DNA from: Thalassobaculaceae bacterium
GTDB taxonomy: Bacteria > Pseudomonadota > Alphaproteobacteria > Thalassobaculales > Thalassobaculaceae
DNA length: 64,000 nt
NCBI GenBank assembly: GCA_029212785.1
Contig: JARGOG010000020.1
Span: 1-64,000, forward strand
Direction: 5' to 3'
The position numbers and the translations under genes were made by a program. Of the stretch, positions 15,460-24,853 are shown piece by piece; the first letter of the stretch is position 1; every line of letters begins with the position of its first letter. The notes under the pieces are model-generated. The model was not told the origin of the DNA. It did not search any database and was given only the letters and a program-made list of their open reading frames with translations.

Positions 15460-17832
15460 TTACGCGTATCGCAGGCCGATATTGCGGCCGGACTTGCCGA
15501 CGATGACGACCGCCCGACGGCCAAGGCTCGGAGACGAGATCTCGGCCTTGCCATCGCCGGAGATCATGTCGGCGCCCTCGGCCAATTCGATGCCGACTCC
15601 CCCCTCGGACATATTGGTCAGAGTGACCTCGTACCGGTCCGAGCCGACGGTCAGGGTCGCCGCCTCCTGGATGTCCGAGCGCGGCAGCTCGCGGCGGTTG
15701 ACTTCCGGTGCCGCGGTACGGACCACCCGGACCACCACCCGCTTGAGGTTCTCGATGGAGTCCTTGACGTGCTCCGCCGCCGCCCGCACGGAGCTCGCCA
15801 CCTCCTTGTTGGATCGGGCCTCCGCCGAGACCAGCTCGATGTTCGACGCCACTTCGCGTGCCGCCGACGCGGTCTCGGTCACATTGCGGGCAATCTCCCG
15901 GGTCGCTGCCTGCTGCTCTTCGACCGCCGTGGCCACCGTGGTCGAGATTTCGTCGATCGCCTGGATCCGCTCGACCATCGAACGCACCGCATCGACCGAA
16001 CGCTGGGTGATCGACTGGATCTCCTGGATCTGCGTTGAGATTTCGCCGGTGGCATTGGCGGTCTGCGCCGCCAGGCTCTTCACCTCGGAGGCGACGACGG
16101 CGAAGCCCTTGCCCGCCTCGCCGGCCCGCGCCGCCTCGATCGTGGCGTTCAACGCCAGCAGACCGGTCTGCTGGGCGATGTCGTCGATCAGTACGGCGAC
16201 GGTGCCGATCTGCTTTGCGGCGTCGGACAGGGTCTGGATCGTCGCCTGGCTCTCCTGGCCGACCTCCATTGCCTCCCGGGCGGTCGTGGCTCCGTCGACC
16301 ACGCGGGACGAGATCTCCTCGATCGACGCGGCCAGTTCTTCAGTGGCGGCGGATACCGACTCCGCGTTGGCCAACGCTTCCTGGGCGGCGGCGGCGACGG
16401 CCTGGCTGTTCTGCTCCACCTGCTCGGCGGAGCGGGCCATCTCCTGCGCCTGGGACGCCATCTGATTGGTTTCGTCGGAGACCTGCTCGACCGCCACGCC
16501 TGACTCGGCCTCGACGGTGCGGGCCATGCTGCGCAGGGCCTCGATCCGCTCCGCCTCGTTGCGTTCGCGCATCTCCTCCTGCTCGCGACGCAGCCGCTCG
16601 GCCTCCTGGCCATTGCCCCGAAAGACCTCAAGGGCGCGGGCGATGTCGCCGACCTCATCCTTGCGGCCGGTCTCGGGAACGTTCACGTCAAAGTGTCCGG
16701 TGGAGACCGTCGACATGACGCCGATGATCCGGCTCAGCGGCGTGGTGATGGTGCGCGAGAACAGGACACCGGCCAGCAGCGCGAACAGCACGACGGCGCC
16801 GCCGATCAGCACCTCGAAGAGCACCATCTCCTTGCTTGCGGCGAACGCCTCCTCGGCGGAGGTCGATGCCATCACGCCCCAGACCGCCCCCTCGAAGTCC
16901 ACCGGCGCGTAGCCGATCATCGAGTTGACGCCATTCACGTCACCTTCCAGGACACCGGCTTTGTGGTCGAGCACCGACGCGGTCCCGGGCCAGTCGATCG
17001 TCTCCTTGAGCAGGGCGCTTTCCGTGGCGAACCGTGAGTCGCTGCGGCGCAGGCCGTCCTGGCCGACAATCACCGTGTCGCCGGTCTCGCCGAGACCGGA
17101 CGGGTCCTGCATGACGGCGTTCAGCCGGTCGATCGGCATCTGGAAGGCCAGCACTCCGACGGTGTCGCCATGCTCGTCCTTGACGGCAGTGGCGATGAAG
17201 CTCGCGGGCGCCCCGAAGCTCGGCGCATAGGCCTCGAAATCGTCGAAGATCACCTTGCCCGGGCTGGCCATCGCCTTCTGGTAGACACGGCCGAGGCCGG
17301 TGGCGGCGTATTCGCCGTTCACCAGGTTGGTGGCGTAGTCGAGTTCCTTGAACACCGTGTAGACGAGGTTGCCGTTCGTATCGAACAGGAAGATGTCGTA
17401 GAAGCCCTTCCCGCGCAGGAAGGCACGGTACCAGGGATGAAAATGGGCGTGGGTCGCGTGATAGCCTTCCGGGCCGTCGGCGCGGTCGAGTTCGTCCTTC
17501 GAGCCGGTCGGGTTCGGATTGTCGGTGATGTAGGCCGTTTGCAGCGCCTGGGTCGGCCCTTTGGCGAAAAACTCCGTCCAGCCGGCCTTGAACTGCGCGA
17601 TCGCCTCATAGGCGGTCGGGCTGGTCGATAGGGTTACGAGGTCGATCCTGATGGAGTCCAGATAGTGCTTTAGGGCGACCGCGCGATCATTCGCGACCGT
17701 CTCGAGTTGCAGTTCGACCGCTTCCCGCTGAGCGTTCGATGACAAGTAGATACCGGTCAGACTGTTGCCCAATCCGGCCACCAGGGCCGCCAGGAACACG
17801 AGTGCGGGAATCTTGAAGGCCAGCTTGGACAT
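15460..17832 (-). CDS. methyl-accepting chemotaxis protein with C-terminal PilZ domain
   Basis: 790 residues from ATG 17832, with GGTGAG seven bases upstream. Order: first membrane span 6-28, a large periplasmic double-Cache-type sensor (about 40-315), second span 335-360, HAMP 365-420, methyl-accepting signalling domain (about 480-690; hairpin tip includes [21 protein letters not shown]) and PilZ (about 705-790). The PilZ domain has both c-di-GMP motifs, RRELPR (RxxxR) and NMSEGG (NxSxxG). C-di-GMP could therefore tune chemotactic signalling, as reported for Azospirillum Tlp1. The gene stands alone, with a flagellar-type promoter candidate upstream. Confidence 0.93.
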   Translation of the reverse strand: MSKLAFKIPALVFLAALVAGLGNSLTGIYLSSNAQREAVELQLETVANDRAVALKHYLDSIRIDLVTLSTSPTAYEAIAQFKAGWTEFFAKGPTQALQTAYITDNPNPTGSKDELDRADGPEGYHATHAHFHPWYRAFLRGKGFYDIFLFDTNGNLVYTVFKELDYATNLVNGEYAATGLGRVYQKAMASPGKVIFDDFEAYAPSFGAPASFIATAVKDEHGDTVGVLAFQMPIDRLNAVMQDPSGLGETGDTVIVGQDGLRRSDSRFATESALLKETIDWPGTASVLDHKAGVLEGDVNGVNSMIGYAPVDFEGAVWGVMASTSAEEAFAASKEMVLFEVLIGGAVVLFALLAGVLFSRTITTPLSRIIGVMSTVSTGHFDVNVPETGRKDEVGDIARALEVFRGNGQEAERLRREQEEMRERNEAERIEALRSMARTVEAESGVAVEQVSDETNQMASQAQEMARSAEQVEQNSQAVAAAAQEALANAESVSAATEELAASIEEISSRVVDGATTAREAMEVGQESQATIQTLSDAAKQIGTVAVLIDDIAQQTGLLALNATIEAARAGEAGKGFAVVASEVKSLAAQTANATGEISTQIQEIQSITQRSVDAVRSMVERIQAIDEISTTVATAVEEQQAATREIARNVTETASAAREVASNIELVSAEARSNKEVASSVRAAAEHVKDSIENLKRVVVRVVRTAAPEVNRRELPRSDIQEAATLTVGSDRYEVTLTNMSEGGVGIELAEGADMISGDGKAEISSPSLGRRAVVIVGKSGRNIGLRYA

Positions 17833-17917
17833 GGGAACACTCACCGAAGTTCTGAAGTACAATAACATCGAGCGGAGCGGGAACTAACGCCCATCCGACC
17901 ATGACGCCCCTAATCTT

Positions 17918-17944
17918 CGATCGGCGAAGTAACGAGGGCGTTAA
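17918..17944 (-). promoter_or_regulatory. sigma-28 (FliA)-like promoter for the chemoreceptor
   Basis: Read on the minus strand: TTAA, a spacer of exactly 15 bases, then GCCGATCG. The flagellar/chemotaxis consensus is TAAA-N15-GCCGATAA, so 9 of 12 positions match with correct spacing. It lies about 86 bases upstream of the chemoreceptor start, a sensible distance. Prediction only. Confidence 0.5.
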
Positions 17945-18152
17945 CAAAGCACAGACCCGCGACTGTATCGTCAAACACTGTCAGGCCTAACGTAAAAGTC
18001 ACATGCCTATTGGAAGCTCGGGAGTTCGACGGTGGCAGCGCGGCATAACCGAGCCCGTCGGCCGCGTCGGGTAATGACGCCCACACCGATCCGACGGGGC
18101 CGGCGCCAGTCACCTTCGCCCAATGGTGGCCCGACCCTCTCGGACGGGAGAC

Positions 18153-18181
18153 CCGGTGCGGTCAGGCTATGCCCGCACCGG
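18153..18181 (-). terminator. 9-bp inverted repeat downstream of the SDR gene
   Basis: CCGGTGCGG, an 11-base loop and CCGCACCGG, about 32 bases beyond the SDR stop codon in its direction of transcription. No T-run follows, so it may stabilise the 3' end rather than terminate. Confidence 0.4.
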
Positions 18182-18212
18182 ATCCAGGCCGATGGGCTGG
18201 AGCCACGACGGT

Positions 18213-19016
18213 CTATTGAGCGGTCACGCCACCATCGACGACGAGGCTCGACCCGGTCATGAATCCGGCATCGTCAGACGCGAGGAAGACGATCCCGGCG
18301 GCGATATCGTCGGCCGTCCCGTGGCGGCCGATCGGGTGCATGCTGAGCGAGGCCTGCTTGGCGGCATCCACGTCGTTGGAGCCGAGGGCCCGCGCCCGCG
18401 CGCCGTAGGTCTGCTCGCCCATATCGGTCTCGATCACCCCCGGATGGACCTGATTGACCCGGATCCGATCGCCGCGTCGCCCGAAATAGAGCGCGACCGA
18501 CTTGGTGAACGTAGTCACCCCGCCCTTGGTCATCGAATACAGCGGGTCGACCATCGAGCCGACCAGGCCGGCGATGGAGGACAGATTGACGATCGCACTG
18601 CCATGCGGCGTGTCCTTGGCGGCCTCACGCAGGGCGGGAGCGGCAATGCGGGTGCCAAGGAAGGTGCCGGTCAGGTTCACGTCGACCAGCTTTCGCCACT
18701 CGTCGAACGAGATCTCCTCCAGCGACCGGCCGATAAACACACCGGCATTGTTGACCAGGATGTCGAGACGGCCATAGGCCTCAAGCGTCTGATCCACCGC
18801 CGCCTGCCAGTTCTCGGGATCGGTGACGTCCAGGGTGACGAAGCGACAGACATCCTTGCCGCCGGCAATTTCCTCCGCCGCCTTGCGGCCGACATCCTCG
18901 CGCACGTCGCCGATCACGACTTTCGCTCCCTCGGCGACCATCCGCCGTGCGGTCTGCGCGCCGATACCGCGCGCGGCCCCCGAGATCAGGGCGACACGCC
19001 CCTCCAGCTTACCCAT
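18213..19016 (-). CDS. SDR-family NAD(P)-dependent oxidoreductase
   Basis: 267 residues from ATG 19016, preceded by GGAGGAGACG. A longer frame to 19313 runs into the divergent gene's promoter and is unlikely. Classical short-chain dehydrogenase: nucleotide-binding SGAARGIGAQ near residue 12, NNAG near 88, catalytic Ser in LSSIAG and Tyr-Lys in YSMTKGG. An Asp in the second strand (GDVRED) suggests NAD+ preference. It probably oxidises a hydroxyl group of a small metabolite. It is divergent from an MmgE/PrpD gene, and the two may serve one catabolic route. Confidence 0.9.
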   Translation of the reverse strand: MGKLEGRVALISGAARGIGAQTARRMVAEGAKVVIGDVREDVGRKAAEEIAGGKDVCRFVTLDVTDPENWQAAVDQTLEAYGRLDILVNNAGVFIGRSLEEISFDEWRKLVDVNLTGTFLGTRIAAPALREAAKDTPHGSAIVNLSSIAGLVGSMVDPLYSMTKGGVTTFTKSVALYFGRRGDRIRVNQVHPGVIETDMGEQTYGARARALGSNDVDAAKQASLSMHPIGRHGTADDIAAGIVFLASDDAGFMTGSSLVVDGGVTAQ

Positions 19017-19201
19017 TCCTACGTCTCCTCCGACGATGTCAGTGCCAGCGTTTGTGATTGGTTCAGAGATATCTACCGGCTCCGGCCAGTACAGCAAAAG
19101 CGCGGCGGATAGACTATCCCGCATCCTGGAAATAGACTTGGCCAACGCAGAAAGAGCCGTGCCGCCGACCGCCGGCAGGCACCGCCGATGGGAGAGCAGC
19201 C

Positions 19202-20587
19202 ATGGCCACCACGCACGCAGAGGATACCAGTCCCCCGAGCGCCGTCGCGCCGACCCGCGCGTTGGCCGAGTGGGTGGCGACGACCCCAGCCGCCGCCGTA
19301 GACGCCCGCGCACTGCGCTGGGCCCGGCACTGCCTGATGGACTGGATCGGTGTGACGGTCTCCGGCGCGCATGACCCTTTGGTCGCCATTCTGCTGGACG
19401 AGGCGCTGGCCGATGGCGGGGCCGGCGACATTCCGGTGGTGGGGCTCAACCGGAGCCTGCGGCCGTCCGACGCGATCCTGATCAACGGGGCGGCCGGTCA
19501 TGCCCTGGATTTCGACGACGTGAACCGCACCATGCACGGCCACCCGACCGTCGCGGTGCTGCCCGCCGTCCTGACCGCGGCGATGCTCGAGGGTCGGACG
19601 CTGGAGGAGGCGCTGCGCTCCTTCGTCATCGGCTACGAGATCGCCTGCCGGGTCGGCGAGATGACCGGCGACGCCCATTACGATACCGGCTGGCACGCCA
19701 CGGCGACGATCGGCACCTTCGGCGCGGCCGCGGGCGTGTGCCACCTGCTCGGCCTCGATGCGGAGCGTACCGCCCATGCGCTCGGCATCGCCACGACGCT
19801 GGCATCCGGGCTGAAATCCCAGTTCGGCACCATGTGCAAGCCGCTGCATGCCGGTCGGGCGGCCCAGAACGGCACCCGCGCGGCACGTTGGGCGGCGCGC
19901 GGCTTCGTCTCCCGCCCCGACGGCCTCGAATGCGTCCAGGGCTTCTGGGAGACCCAGGGGCCGGACGCCGCGCCCTATGACATGCGCTGGGCGCCGGGCG
20001 ACCGCTTCCTGATCGAGAACAATCTCTTCAAGTTCCACGCCGCCTGCTACATGACCCATTCGTCGATCGAGGCGAGCCGCACGCTGCGCGTCCGTCACGA
20101 CATCGACCCGGTGCAGGTCAAGAAGGTCCGCCTCAAGGTCAGCGAAGGCAGCCTGCGGATGTGCAACATCCCCGAGCCCGAGACCGGACTGCAGGTGAAG
20201 TTCAGCCTGCGCCACACCGCCGCCCTGGCGCTGGCCGGGCGCAATACCGGTGCGGTCGACACCTTCAGCGACGACATCGCCAACGATCCCGGCCTGATCG
20301 ACCTGCGCCGCCGCGTCGAGGTCGAACCGGTCAAGATCGACCGCTCCGAAGCGAGCAAGGCAGAGGTCGTGATCGAACTCGATGACGGCCGGGTTCTGCA
20401 CGAGATCCACGATGTGGGTGTGCCGGCGACCGACCTGGAAGACCAGGAGGCCAAGCTGTCGGACAAGTTCAGGACACTGGTGGCCCCACTGCTCGGCGCC
20501 GACCGCGCGGCGGCGCTGCGCACCGCCGCCCTGACCGGCGGCGACACTGCCCCGCGCGATCTGCTGACGGCCACGCAGCCGGGGTGA
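19202..20587 (+). CDS. MmgE/PrpD-family protein
   Basis: 461 residues from ATG 19202 (GGGAG upstream). It fits the MmgE/PrpD fold (2-methylcitrate dehydratase, cis-aconitate decarboxylase and iminodisuccinate epimerase relatives): DWIGVTVSGA near 45, NGAAGHALDFDDVN near 98 and GWHATATIGTFGAAAG near 168. Members act on small di- or tricarboxylic acids. No prpB/prpC partners are present, so a methylcitrate role is not supported. The neighbouring SDR and cupin genes suggest a small catabolic set of unknown substrate. Confidence 0.9.
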   Translation: MATTHAEDTSPPSAVAPTRALAEWVATTPAAAVDARALRWARHCLMDWIGVTVSGAHDPLVAILLDEALADGGAGDIPVVGLNRSLRPSDAILINGAAGHALDFDDVNRTMHGHPTVAVLPAVLTAAMLEGRTLEEALRSFVIGYEIACRVGEMTGDAHYDTGWHATATIGTFGAAAGVCHLLGLDAERTAHALGIATTLASGLKSQFGTMCKPLHAGRAAQNGTRAARWAARGFVSRPDGLECVQGFWETQGPDAAPYDMRWAPGDRFLIENNLFKFHAACYMTHSSIEASRTLRVRHDIDPVQVKKVRLKVSEGSLRMCNIPEPETGLQVKFSLRHTAALALAGRNTGAVDTFSDDIANDPGLIDLRRRVEVEPVKIDRSEASKAEVVIELDDGRVLHEIHDVGVPATDLEDQEAKLSDKFRTLVAPLLGADRAAALRTAALTGGDTAPRDLLTATQPG

Positions 20588-20614
20588 CCGCCCGGAGGCG
20601 CGGCTGCGCGCCGG

Positions 20615-21025
20615 TTACTCGGCCGCGTCCGCCGGGGCGTCGACGATCCGGGTCTCGAAGCTCGCCGGCGAGACGATTTCCAGAAGTTCCATATCGGGGG
20701 AGCATTCGATCTCGCGGTGCGGAATCAGCGGGCGCTGGTTGATGCAGTCGCCCTCGCGGAGGGTGTGCACGCCCTCGCCTGCATATTCGAACTTCGCCCA
20801 CCCCTTGAGCACATAGACCATCTGGAAGTCGCAGTCATGGACATGCCAGTGCTGCACCTCGTCGGTGGATTTTTTGCCATTGGCCTTGACGATATGCGCC
20901 ACGTAGTCGCCATTGGTAGCGTCCTTCACCCCGAGGTCGCGGTACTCGAAGATCTTGCGCATACCCGCGGTGAAGACGGACTCGGCCGCCTCGTTGTGGC
21001 TGAACTTCCAGGTTTCCTTGGTCAT
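20615..21025 (-). CDS. cupin-domain protein
   Basis: 136 residues from ATG 21025 (AGAGAGG upstream). A single cupin beta-barrel with a metal-site-like motif VQHWHVHDCDFQMVYVLKG and a second segment RPLIPHREIECSPDMELLEI. It could be a small dioxygenase, isomerase or sensor of a carboxylate. It is convergent with the MmgE/PrpD gene, with only 27 bases between. A small GC inverted repeat at 20597-20612 could end both transcripts. Confidence 0.85.
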   Translation of the reverse strand: MTKETWKFSHNEAAESVFTAGMRKIFEYRDLGVKDATNGDYVAHIVKANGKKSTDEVQHWHVHDCDFQMVYVLKGWAKFEYAGEGVHTLREGDCINQRPLIPHREIECSPDMELLEIVSPASFETRIVDAPADAAE

Positions 21026-21081
21026 CGCGTCCTCTCTAAGTCGATTGTTCTGATTATTGGGGAAACGATACCGCGCACGCG

Positions 21082-21101
21082 CCGACCCGCCAACGGGTCG
21101 G
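21082..21101 (-). terminator. 8-bp hairpin after the response-regulator gene
   Basis: CCGACCCG, loop CCAA, CGGGTCGG: a perfect 8-bp stem 36 bases downstream of the response-regulator stop in its direction of transcription. There is no T-run, so a role in RNA stability or weak termination is possible. Confidence 0.4.
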
Positions 21102-21137
21102 ATTGCGCCGGAGACCGGGGAGCGGTGCCTATGCGTT

Positions 21138-21545
21138 CTAGGGAAACAGAACGGCGTCGAGGCGCGTCTTGAGCTGCTTCGGCGAAACCGGCTTCACCAG
21201 ATAGCCGTCGACCCGCAGATCCTTGGCGGAGACGACCGTGTCGCGCTCGGAATCGGCGGTCAGGAAAATCACCGGAATCCGCGTTATCTCGGGCTTTCCG
21301 AGGCTGCGCAGCTTGCGCAGGAAGGTGAGTCCGTCGATCGGTTCCATATGGATGTCGCAGAGGATGACATGCGGATTGACCCGCAGCAGCTCCTTGAACC
21401 CGTCCGCGCCATTGGCGACGTCGTGGATCAGCCGGAATCCGATCTGACGCAGCAGCCGACAGATGATCTGGCGGATGTGGGTCTCGTCCTCGAGCACGAG
21501 CACCCGGACATTTTCATACGGGTTTGCCTGATTGAACTCGACCAT
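21138..21545 (-). CDS. receiver-domain response regulator
   Basis: 135 residues from ATG 21545 (GGAG upstream). The open frame continues 24 codons further and would overlap the region just after the kinase gene. Single receiver domain: acidic pocket EDE 19-21, phospho-acceptor Asp64 in ILCDIHMEPIDG, Thr in FLTADS and Lys in YLVKPVS. No output domain. It lies 75 bases downstream of the hybrid kinase gene on the same strand and is a likely phosphotransfer target of its HPt domain. Confidence 0.9.
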   Translation of the reverse strand: MVEFNQANPYENVRVLVLEDETHIRQIICRLLRQIGFRLIHDVANGADGFKELLRVNPHVILCDIHMEPIDGLTFLRKLRSLGKPEITRIPVIFLTADSERDTVVSAKDLRVDGYLVKPVSPKQLKTRLDAVLFP

Positions 21546-21620
21546 CGAACCAACTCCACGTTTAGCGGCCTGTTGGCCTGACGAATAGGTCGAAAAATTT
21601 TCGCCCGAATACCGCATGCG

Positions 21621-24600
21621 TTACAACCGCATAATTTTAGGCAAAGTCTCTTGGAATTCTTCCAATGTCGGTTCCAGGATCTCCGCCATGATCGCCGCCA
21701 TCTCAACATCGCCATTGTCGATGCAGTCCTGGAGATCGGTTGCAATGCGGCCGAGCCGGTTGGCGCCGACGGACAGGGTCGCTCCCTTCAGGGCATGGGC
21801 CAGATCCCGCGCGGTCTTCATATCCTCCGCCGCCAAGGCGACGCCGATATCCGCCACGCGCGTGGTCCAGGACGCCGCCGCACTGCTGATCAATTCCTTC
21901 GCCTCGTCGTCCAGCCCGCCGAACGTCCCGCCCAACGTGTCCGGATCGAAAATCTCCAGGTCCCAGTCGATCGTCGGCTTTCCGGCCGCCACCGGCGCGT
22001 CGTCCGCCGCCTCGCGGCGCAATGCCAATGCGTGGGGCAGATATCTGGCGAGCATGGCGCCGAGCTTGCGGCTGTCGATCGGCTTGGTCAGGTACCCGTC
22101 CATGCCCGCCTCCATGCAGGCGTCCTCGGTGCCCGCCAGCGCATCCGCCGTCAGCGCGACAATCGGCAGGCGCAAGCCCGTCTCCTGTTCGTTCTGGCGC
22201 AATGTGCGCGCGAGCTCGAATCCGTCCATCACCGGCATGTTGAAATCGGTCAGCAGCAGCCCGTAGCCGGGCGTTGCCAGCATGTCCAAGGCGATCTGGC
22301 CGTTCTCGGCGATCTCGCAGGCGAAGCCCATGCGCCCCAGCATCTGGCGCACGACCACCTGGTTGGTCTCGTTGTCCTCGGCGACCAGGATAAGGGCATC
22401 GGCGGCCCGTGCGGCTTCGAGGTCCGGCGGCACAAAGGCCATGTCCTCGCGAACATCGATTTCGATCTCCTCGGCCGGGCGCAGGCCGAGCCCGATCGCC
22501 ACCGCCCGCCACAGGGTATCGGGAGAAATCGGCACGGTCAGCAACGCCGACGCCCGCGTCTTCAGTTCGGGCGCGAGTTCCGACATCTGGGCGCGGTAGC
22601 CGAGCAGGACGACATGGCCCTCCAACGCCGCCAGTCCGGCCATCGAGCGGTCACCAGACCGGCAGCGCACGATCCAGAGCGACCGCGTTCCGGACGCATC
22701 CTCAAGCGTCGGGAACCGCTCGACATCCTCGACCCCCGTCGCGCGCAGATAGAGCTCGGCGACCTCTGCAACAGCGTCGGACAGGCCGACCAGTCCAACA
22801 GACGCGGCGGACAGGTCCTCGGCGTAGCGCGGCGGAGCGTCGCCGACCGCTGCCAGCGGCAGTTCAAACCAGAAGGTCGAACCCTCGCCCGCAACGCTGT
22901 CAGCGCCAATCGTCCCCCCCATCAGTTCCGTCAGCTTCTGGCAGATGGAGAGCCCGAGACCGGTGCCGCCGTACTTCCGGGATGTCGAACTGTCGGCTTG
23001 GACAAATGCCTGGAACAACTTCGCCCGCTGCTCTTCGGTCAGGCCGATGCCGGTATCGCTGACCTCGAACCGTAAACACTCCGCCGGCATCGACACCCCA
23101 TCGCTTTCCGTGCCCGGCAGCTCTGAGCGTTCCACCCGACGCACCCGGATGCCGATGCCGCCGCTCTCGGTGAACTTCACGGCATTGCCGCCAAGGTTCA
23201 GCAGGATCTGACGCAGCCGCGTCGGGTCGCCGATACGCCGATCGATCAAACTGGGATCGTTCCGCACGATCAGGTCGAGATCCTTGGCTTCGGCCCGGGG
23301 CGCCAGCAACTCCGCCGAGCCCCCGACCACGTCCATCAGCGAGAACTCGACGGCCTCGATCTCAAGTTTGCCGGCCTCGATCTTCGAGAAATCCAGGATG
23401 TCGTTGATGATGGTGAGCAGTGATGTCGCGGAATCGATGATGATCTTCGCCATGCGCCGCTGCTCGCCATCGAGCCTGGTGAGACCGAGCAGCTCCGCCA
23501 TCGACATCACGCCATTCATCGGCGTGCGGATCTCATGGCTCATGGTGGCCAGGAAGGTGGACTTCGCCTGGGTCGCCGCCTCGGCGACATCGCGCGCCTC
23601 GATCAGCTCGGCCTCGGCCTGCTGGCGACGGCTCACCTCGACCCGCAGTTTAACGGCATAGGATGCGACCACACCGAACACCACGACCGCCAGAAATGCC
23701 ATCAGCACATTGCGATAGACCACCAATCGCGCATCGGTCAGCAGGTGCTCGAGATCGCGCGCCAGATAGATCTCCATCGGCATGGCCCGTTCCGGATCGA
23801 GCTCGGTCCTGGTGGTCAAAAAACTCATGCCGCTGGCCGAAACGGTCTGAACATCCGGACCTTGCTTGAGCTGTAGAGGTGCGATGCTTTCGAACGAGGT
23901 CGGGTCCCGGTAGCGTTCCAGGAACTCCTGGGTACTGACCTGGAAGTCGCTTTGATCACTGACCAGTCCCGGATGGCCGAGGATCTTGCCGGCGAAGTCC
24001 GTGGCGAACACGATGTCGGCCGCCCCGGCCAGCGCCGACGAGGTTGTGAGCAGCGTCTGCGACAGAGACCCCAGCGACAGGTCGACGCCGACGATCGCCC
24101 AGATCGTGCCGTCCGCATTGAGGATCGGCTTGGCATAGGTCACGCCGACGCGCCCGCTGGTCGCGAAGACATAGGCTTCCGTCCAATGGGCCTCGCGATC
24201 CGCCACGACCTGCTGGTACCAGCCACGGGTGCGCGGATCGTATGGTTTGGTGGTCCGCCGCGACAGGGTCGAAAGTCCCGTCTCGGGAGCGAAGACCCGC
24301 CATCGGCCGCTGTTGTCATTCTCCGGATCGTCGATGATACGCTGGTAGATGCCCCGGCTCGTGGCCCCGCCCTTCGGCGAGCGTTTGGGCCCGGATATCT
24401 CAAGGTCCTGGACGTGTAGGAAGCGGCCATCGGGGAAGGCCAGAAAGGCGCCGTTGATCTGCTCGAACTGCCGCACCGGACCGGTCGCCACCGCGAAGAA
24501 CAGCGTCGGCCAGGCCTGCGCATCGGCATGGCGGATACCGGAATCCGCCACCGTGCCGCTGAGAGTGAGCGCCGGCTCGAAGATCCCGGTCAGCGCCTGA

Positions 24601-24752
24601 CCGAACGCGACGGTCGCATCCTTGAGATCATGGCTCGCGTCGGCGACCAACTCATCGCGCTGGGCATGATAGACCCAATACGAAAAGGCCCCGCTTCCGC
24701 AAAGAACGGAAACCGCGACGACACAGAAAACCACCCAACGGCGCGGCAACAA
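21621..24752 (-). CDS. hybrid sensor histidine kinase with receiver and HPt domains
   Basis: About 1,043 residues. The first codon is TTG and no clear ribosome-binding site is seen, so the true start may be a few codons inside. Order: membrane span 8-28, periplasmic Cache-type sensor (about 35-335), second span near 345, HisKA with MSHEIRTPMNGVM (His near 404), ATPase domain 500-640 (NGAVKFTE-like N-box, GTGLGLSI), a degenerate receiver-like segment 660-775 without the acceptor Asp, a true receiver 787-905 (TDFNMPVMDG) and an HPt domain with AHALKGAT (His near 985). It can run a full phosphorelay and pass phosphate to the receiver encoded next to it. Confidence 0.92.
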   Translation of the reverse strand: MLPRRWVVFCVVAVSVLCGSGAFSYWVYHAQRDELVADASHDLKDATVAFGQALTGIFEPALTLSGTVADSGIRHADAQAWPTLFFAVATGPVRQFEQINGAFLAFPDGRFLHVQDLEISGPKRSPKGGATSRGIYQRIIDDPENDNSGRWRVFAPETGLSTLSRRTTKPYDPRTRGWYQQVVADREAHWTEAYVFATSGRVGVTYAKPILNADGTIWAIVGVDLSLGSLSQTLLTTSSALAGAADIVFATDFAGKILGHPGLVSDQSDFQVSTQEFLERYRDPTSFESIAPLQLKQGPDVQTVSASGMSFLTTRTELDPERAMPMEIYLARDLEHLLTDARLVVYRNVLMAFLAVVVFGVVASYAVKLRVEVSRRQQAEAELIEARDVAEAATQAKSTFLATMSHEIRTPMNGVMSMAELLGLTRLDGEQRRMAKIIIDSATSLLTIINDILDFSKIEAGKLEIEAVEFSLMDVVGGSAELLAPRAEAKDLDLIVRNDPSLIDRRIGDPTRLRQILLNLGGNAVKFTESGGIGIRVRRVERSELPGTESDGVSMPAECLRFEVSDTGIGLTEEQRAKLFQAFVQADSSTSRKYGGTGLGLSICQKLTELMGGTIGADSVAGEGSTFWFELPLAAVGDAPPRYAEDLSAASVGLVGLSDAVAEVAELYLRATGVEDVERFPTLEDASGTRSLWIVRCRSGDRSMAGLAALEGHVVLLGYRAQMSELAPELKTRASALLTVPISPDTLWRAVAIGLGLRPAEEIEIDVREDMAFVPPDLEAARAADALILVAEDNETNQVVVRQMLGRMGFACEIAENGQIALDMLATPGYGLLLTDFNMPVMDGFELARTLRQNEQETGLRLPIVALTADALAGTEDACMEAGMDGYLTKPIDSRKLGAMLARYLPHALALRREAADDAPVAAGKPTIDWDLEIFDPDTLGGTFGGLDDEAKELISSAAASWTTRVADIGVALAAEDMKTARDLAHALKGATLSVGANRLGRIATDLQDCIDNGDVEMAAIMAEILEPTLEEFQETLPKIMRL

Positions 24753-24853
24753 GCTTCGGCCCCCCGAAACCAGGAAACGGCGGAGACTGTACCGCCGAAC
24801 TCCCGGCCCGGAAACCTAGATCAAATTTTATTTTTCTCCCCCGCTCCGCGCAA

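Larger units (their letters stand above)
17833..18212. other. 380-base intergenic region: MCP promoter side and SDR 3' side
   Basis: No gene seen. The left part holds the leader and promoter candidate of the chemoreceptor. The right part holds a GC-rich inverted repeat downstream of the SDR gene (listed separately). The short open frames here use atypical codons and lack ribosome-binding sites. Confidence 0.6.

Noticed and set aside
18213-19313. Longer SDR protein starting at 19313
   Set aside because: The extra 99 residues are Arg/Ser/Pro-rich, overlap the divergent gene's start and promoter region, and lack a ribosome-binding site; ATG 19016 follows GGAGGA.
19202-20587. Methylcitrate-cycle prpD
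   Set aside because: The MmgE/PrpD family has several functions, and no prpB, prpC or acnD partner is near; the ScfR gene is 12 kb away.
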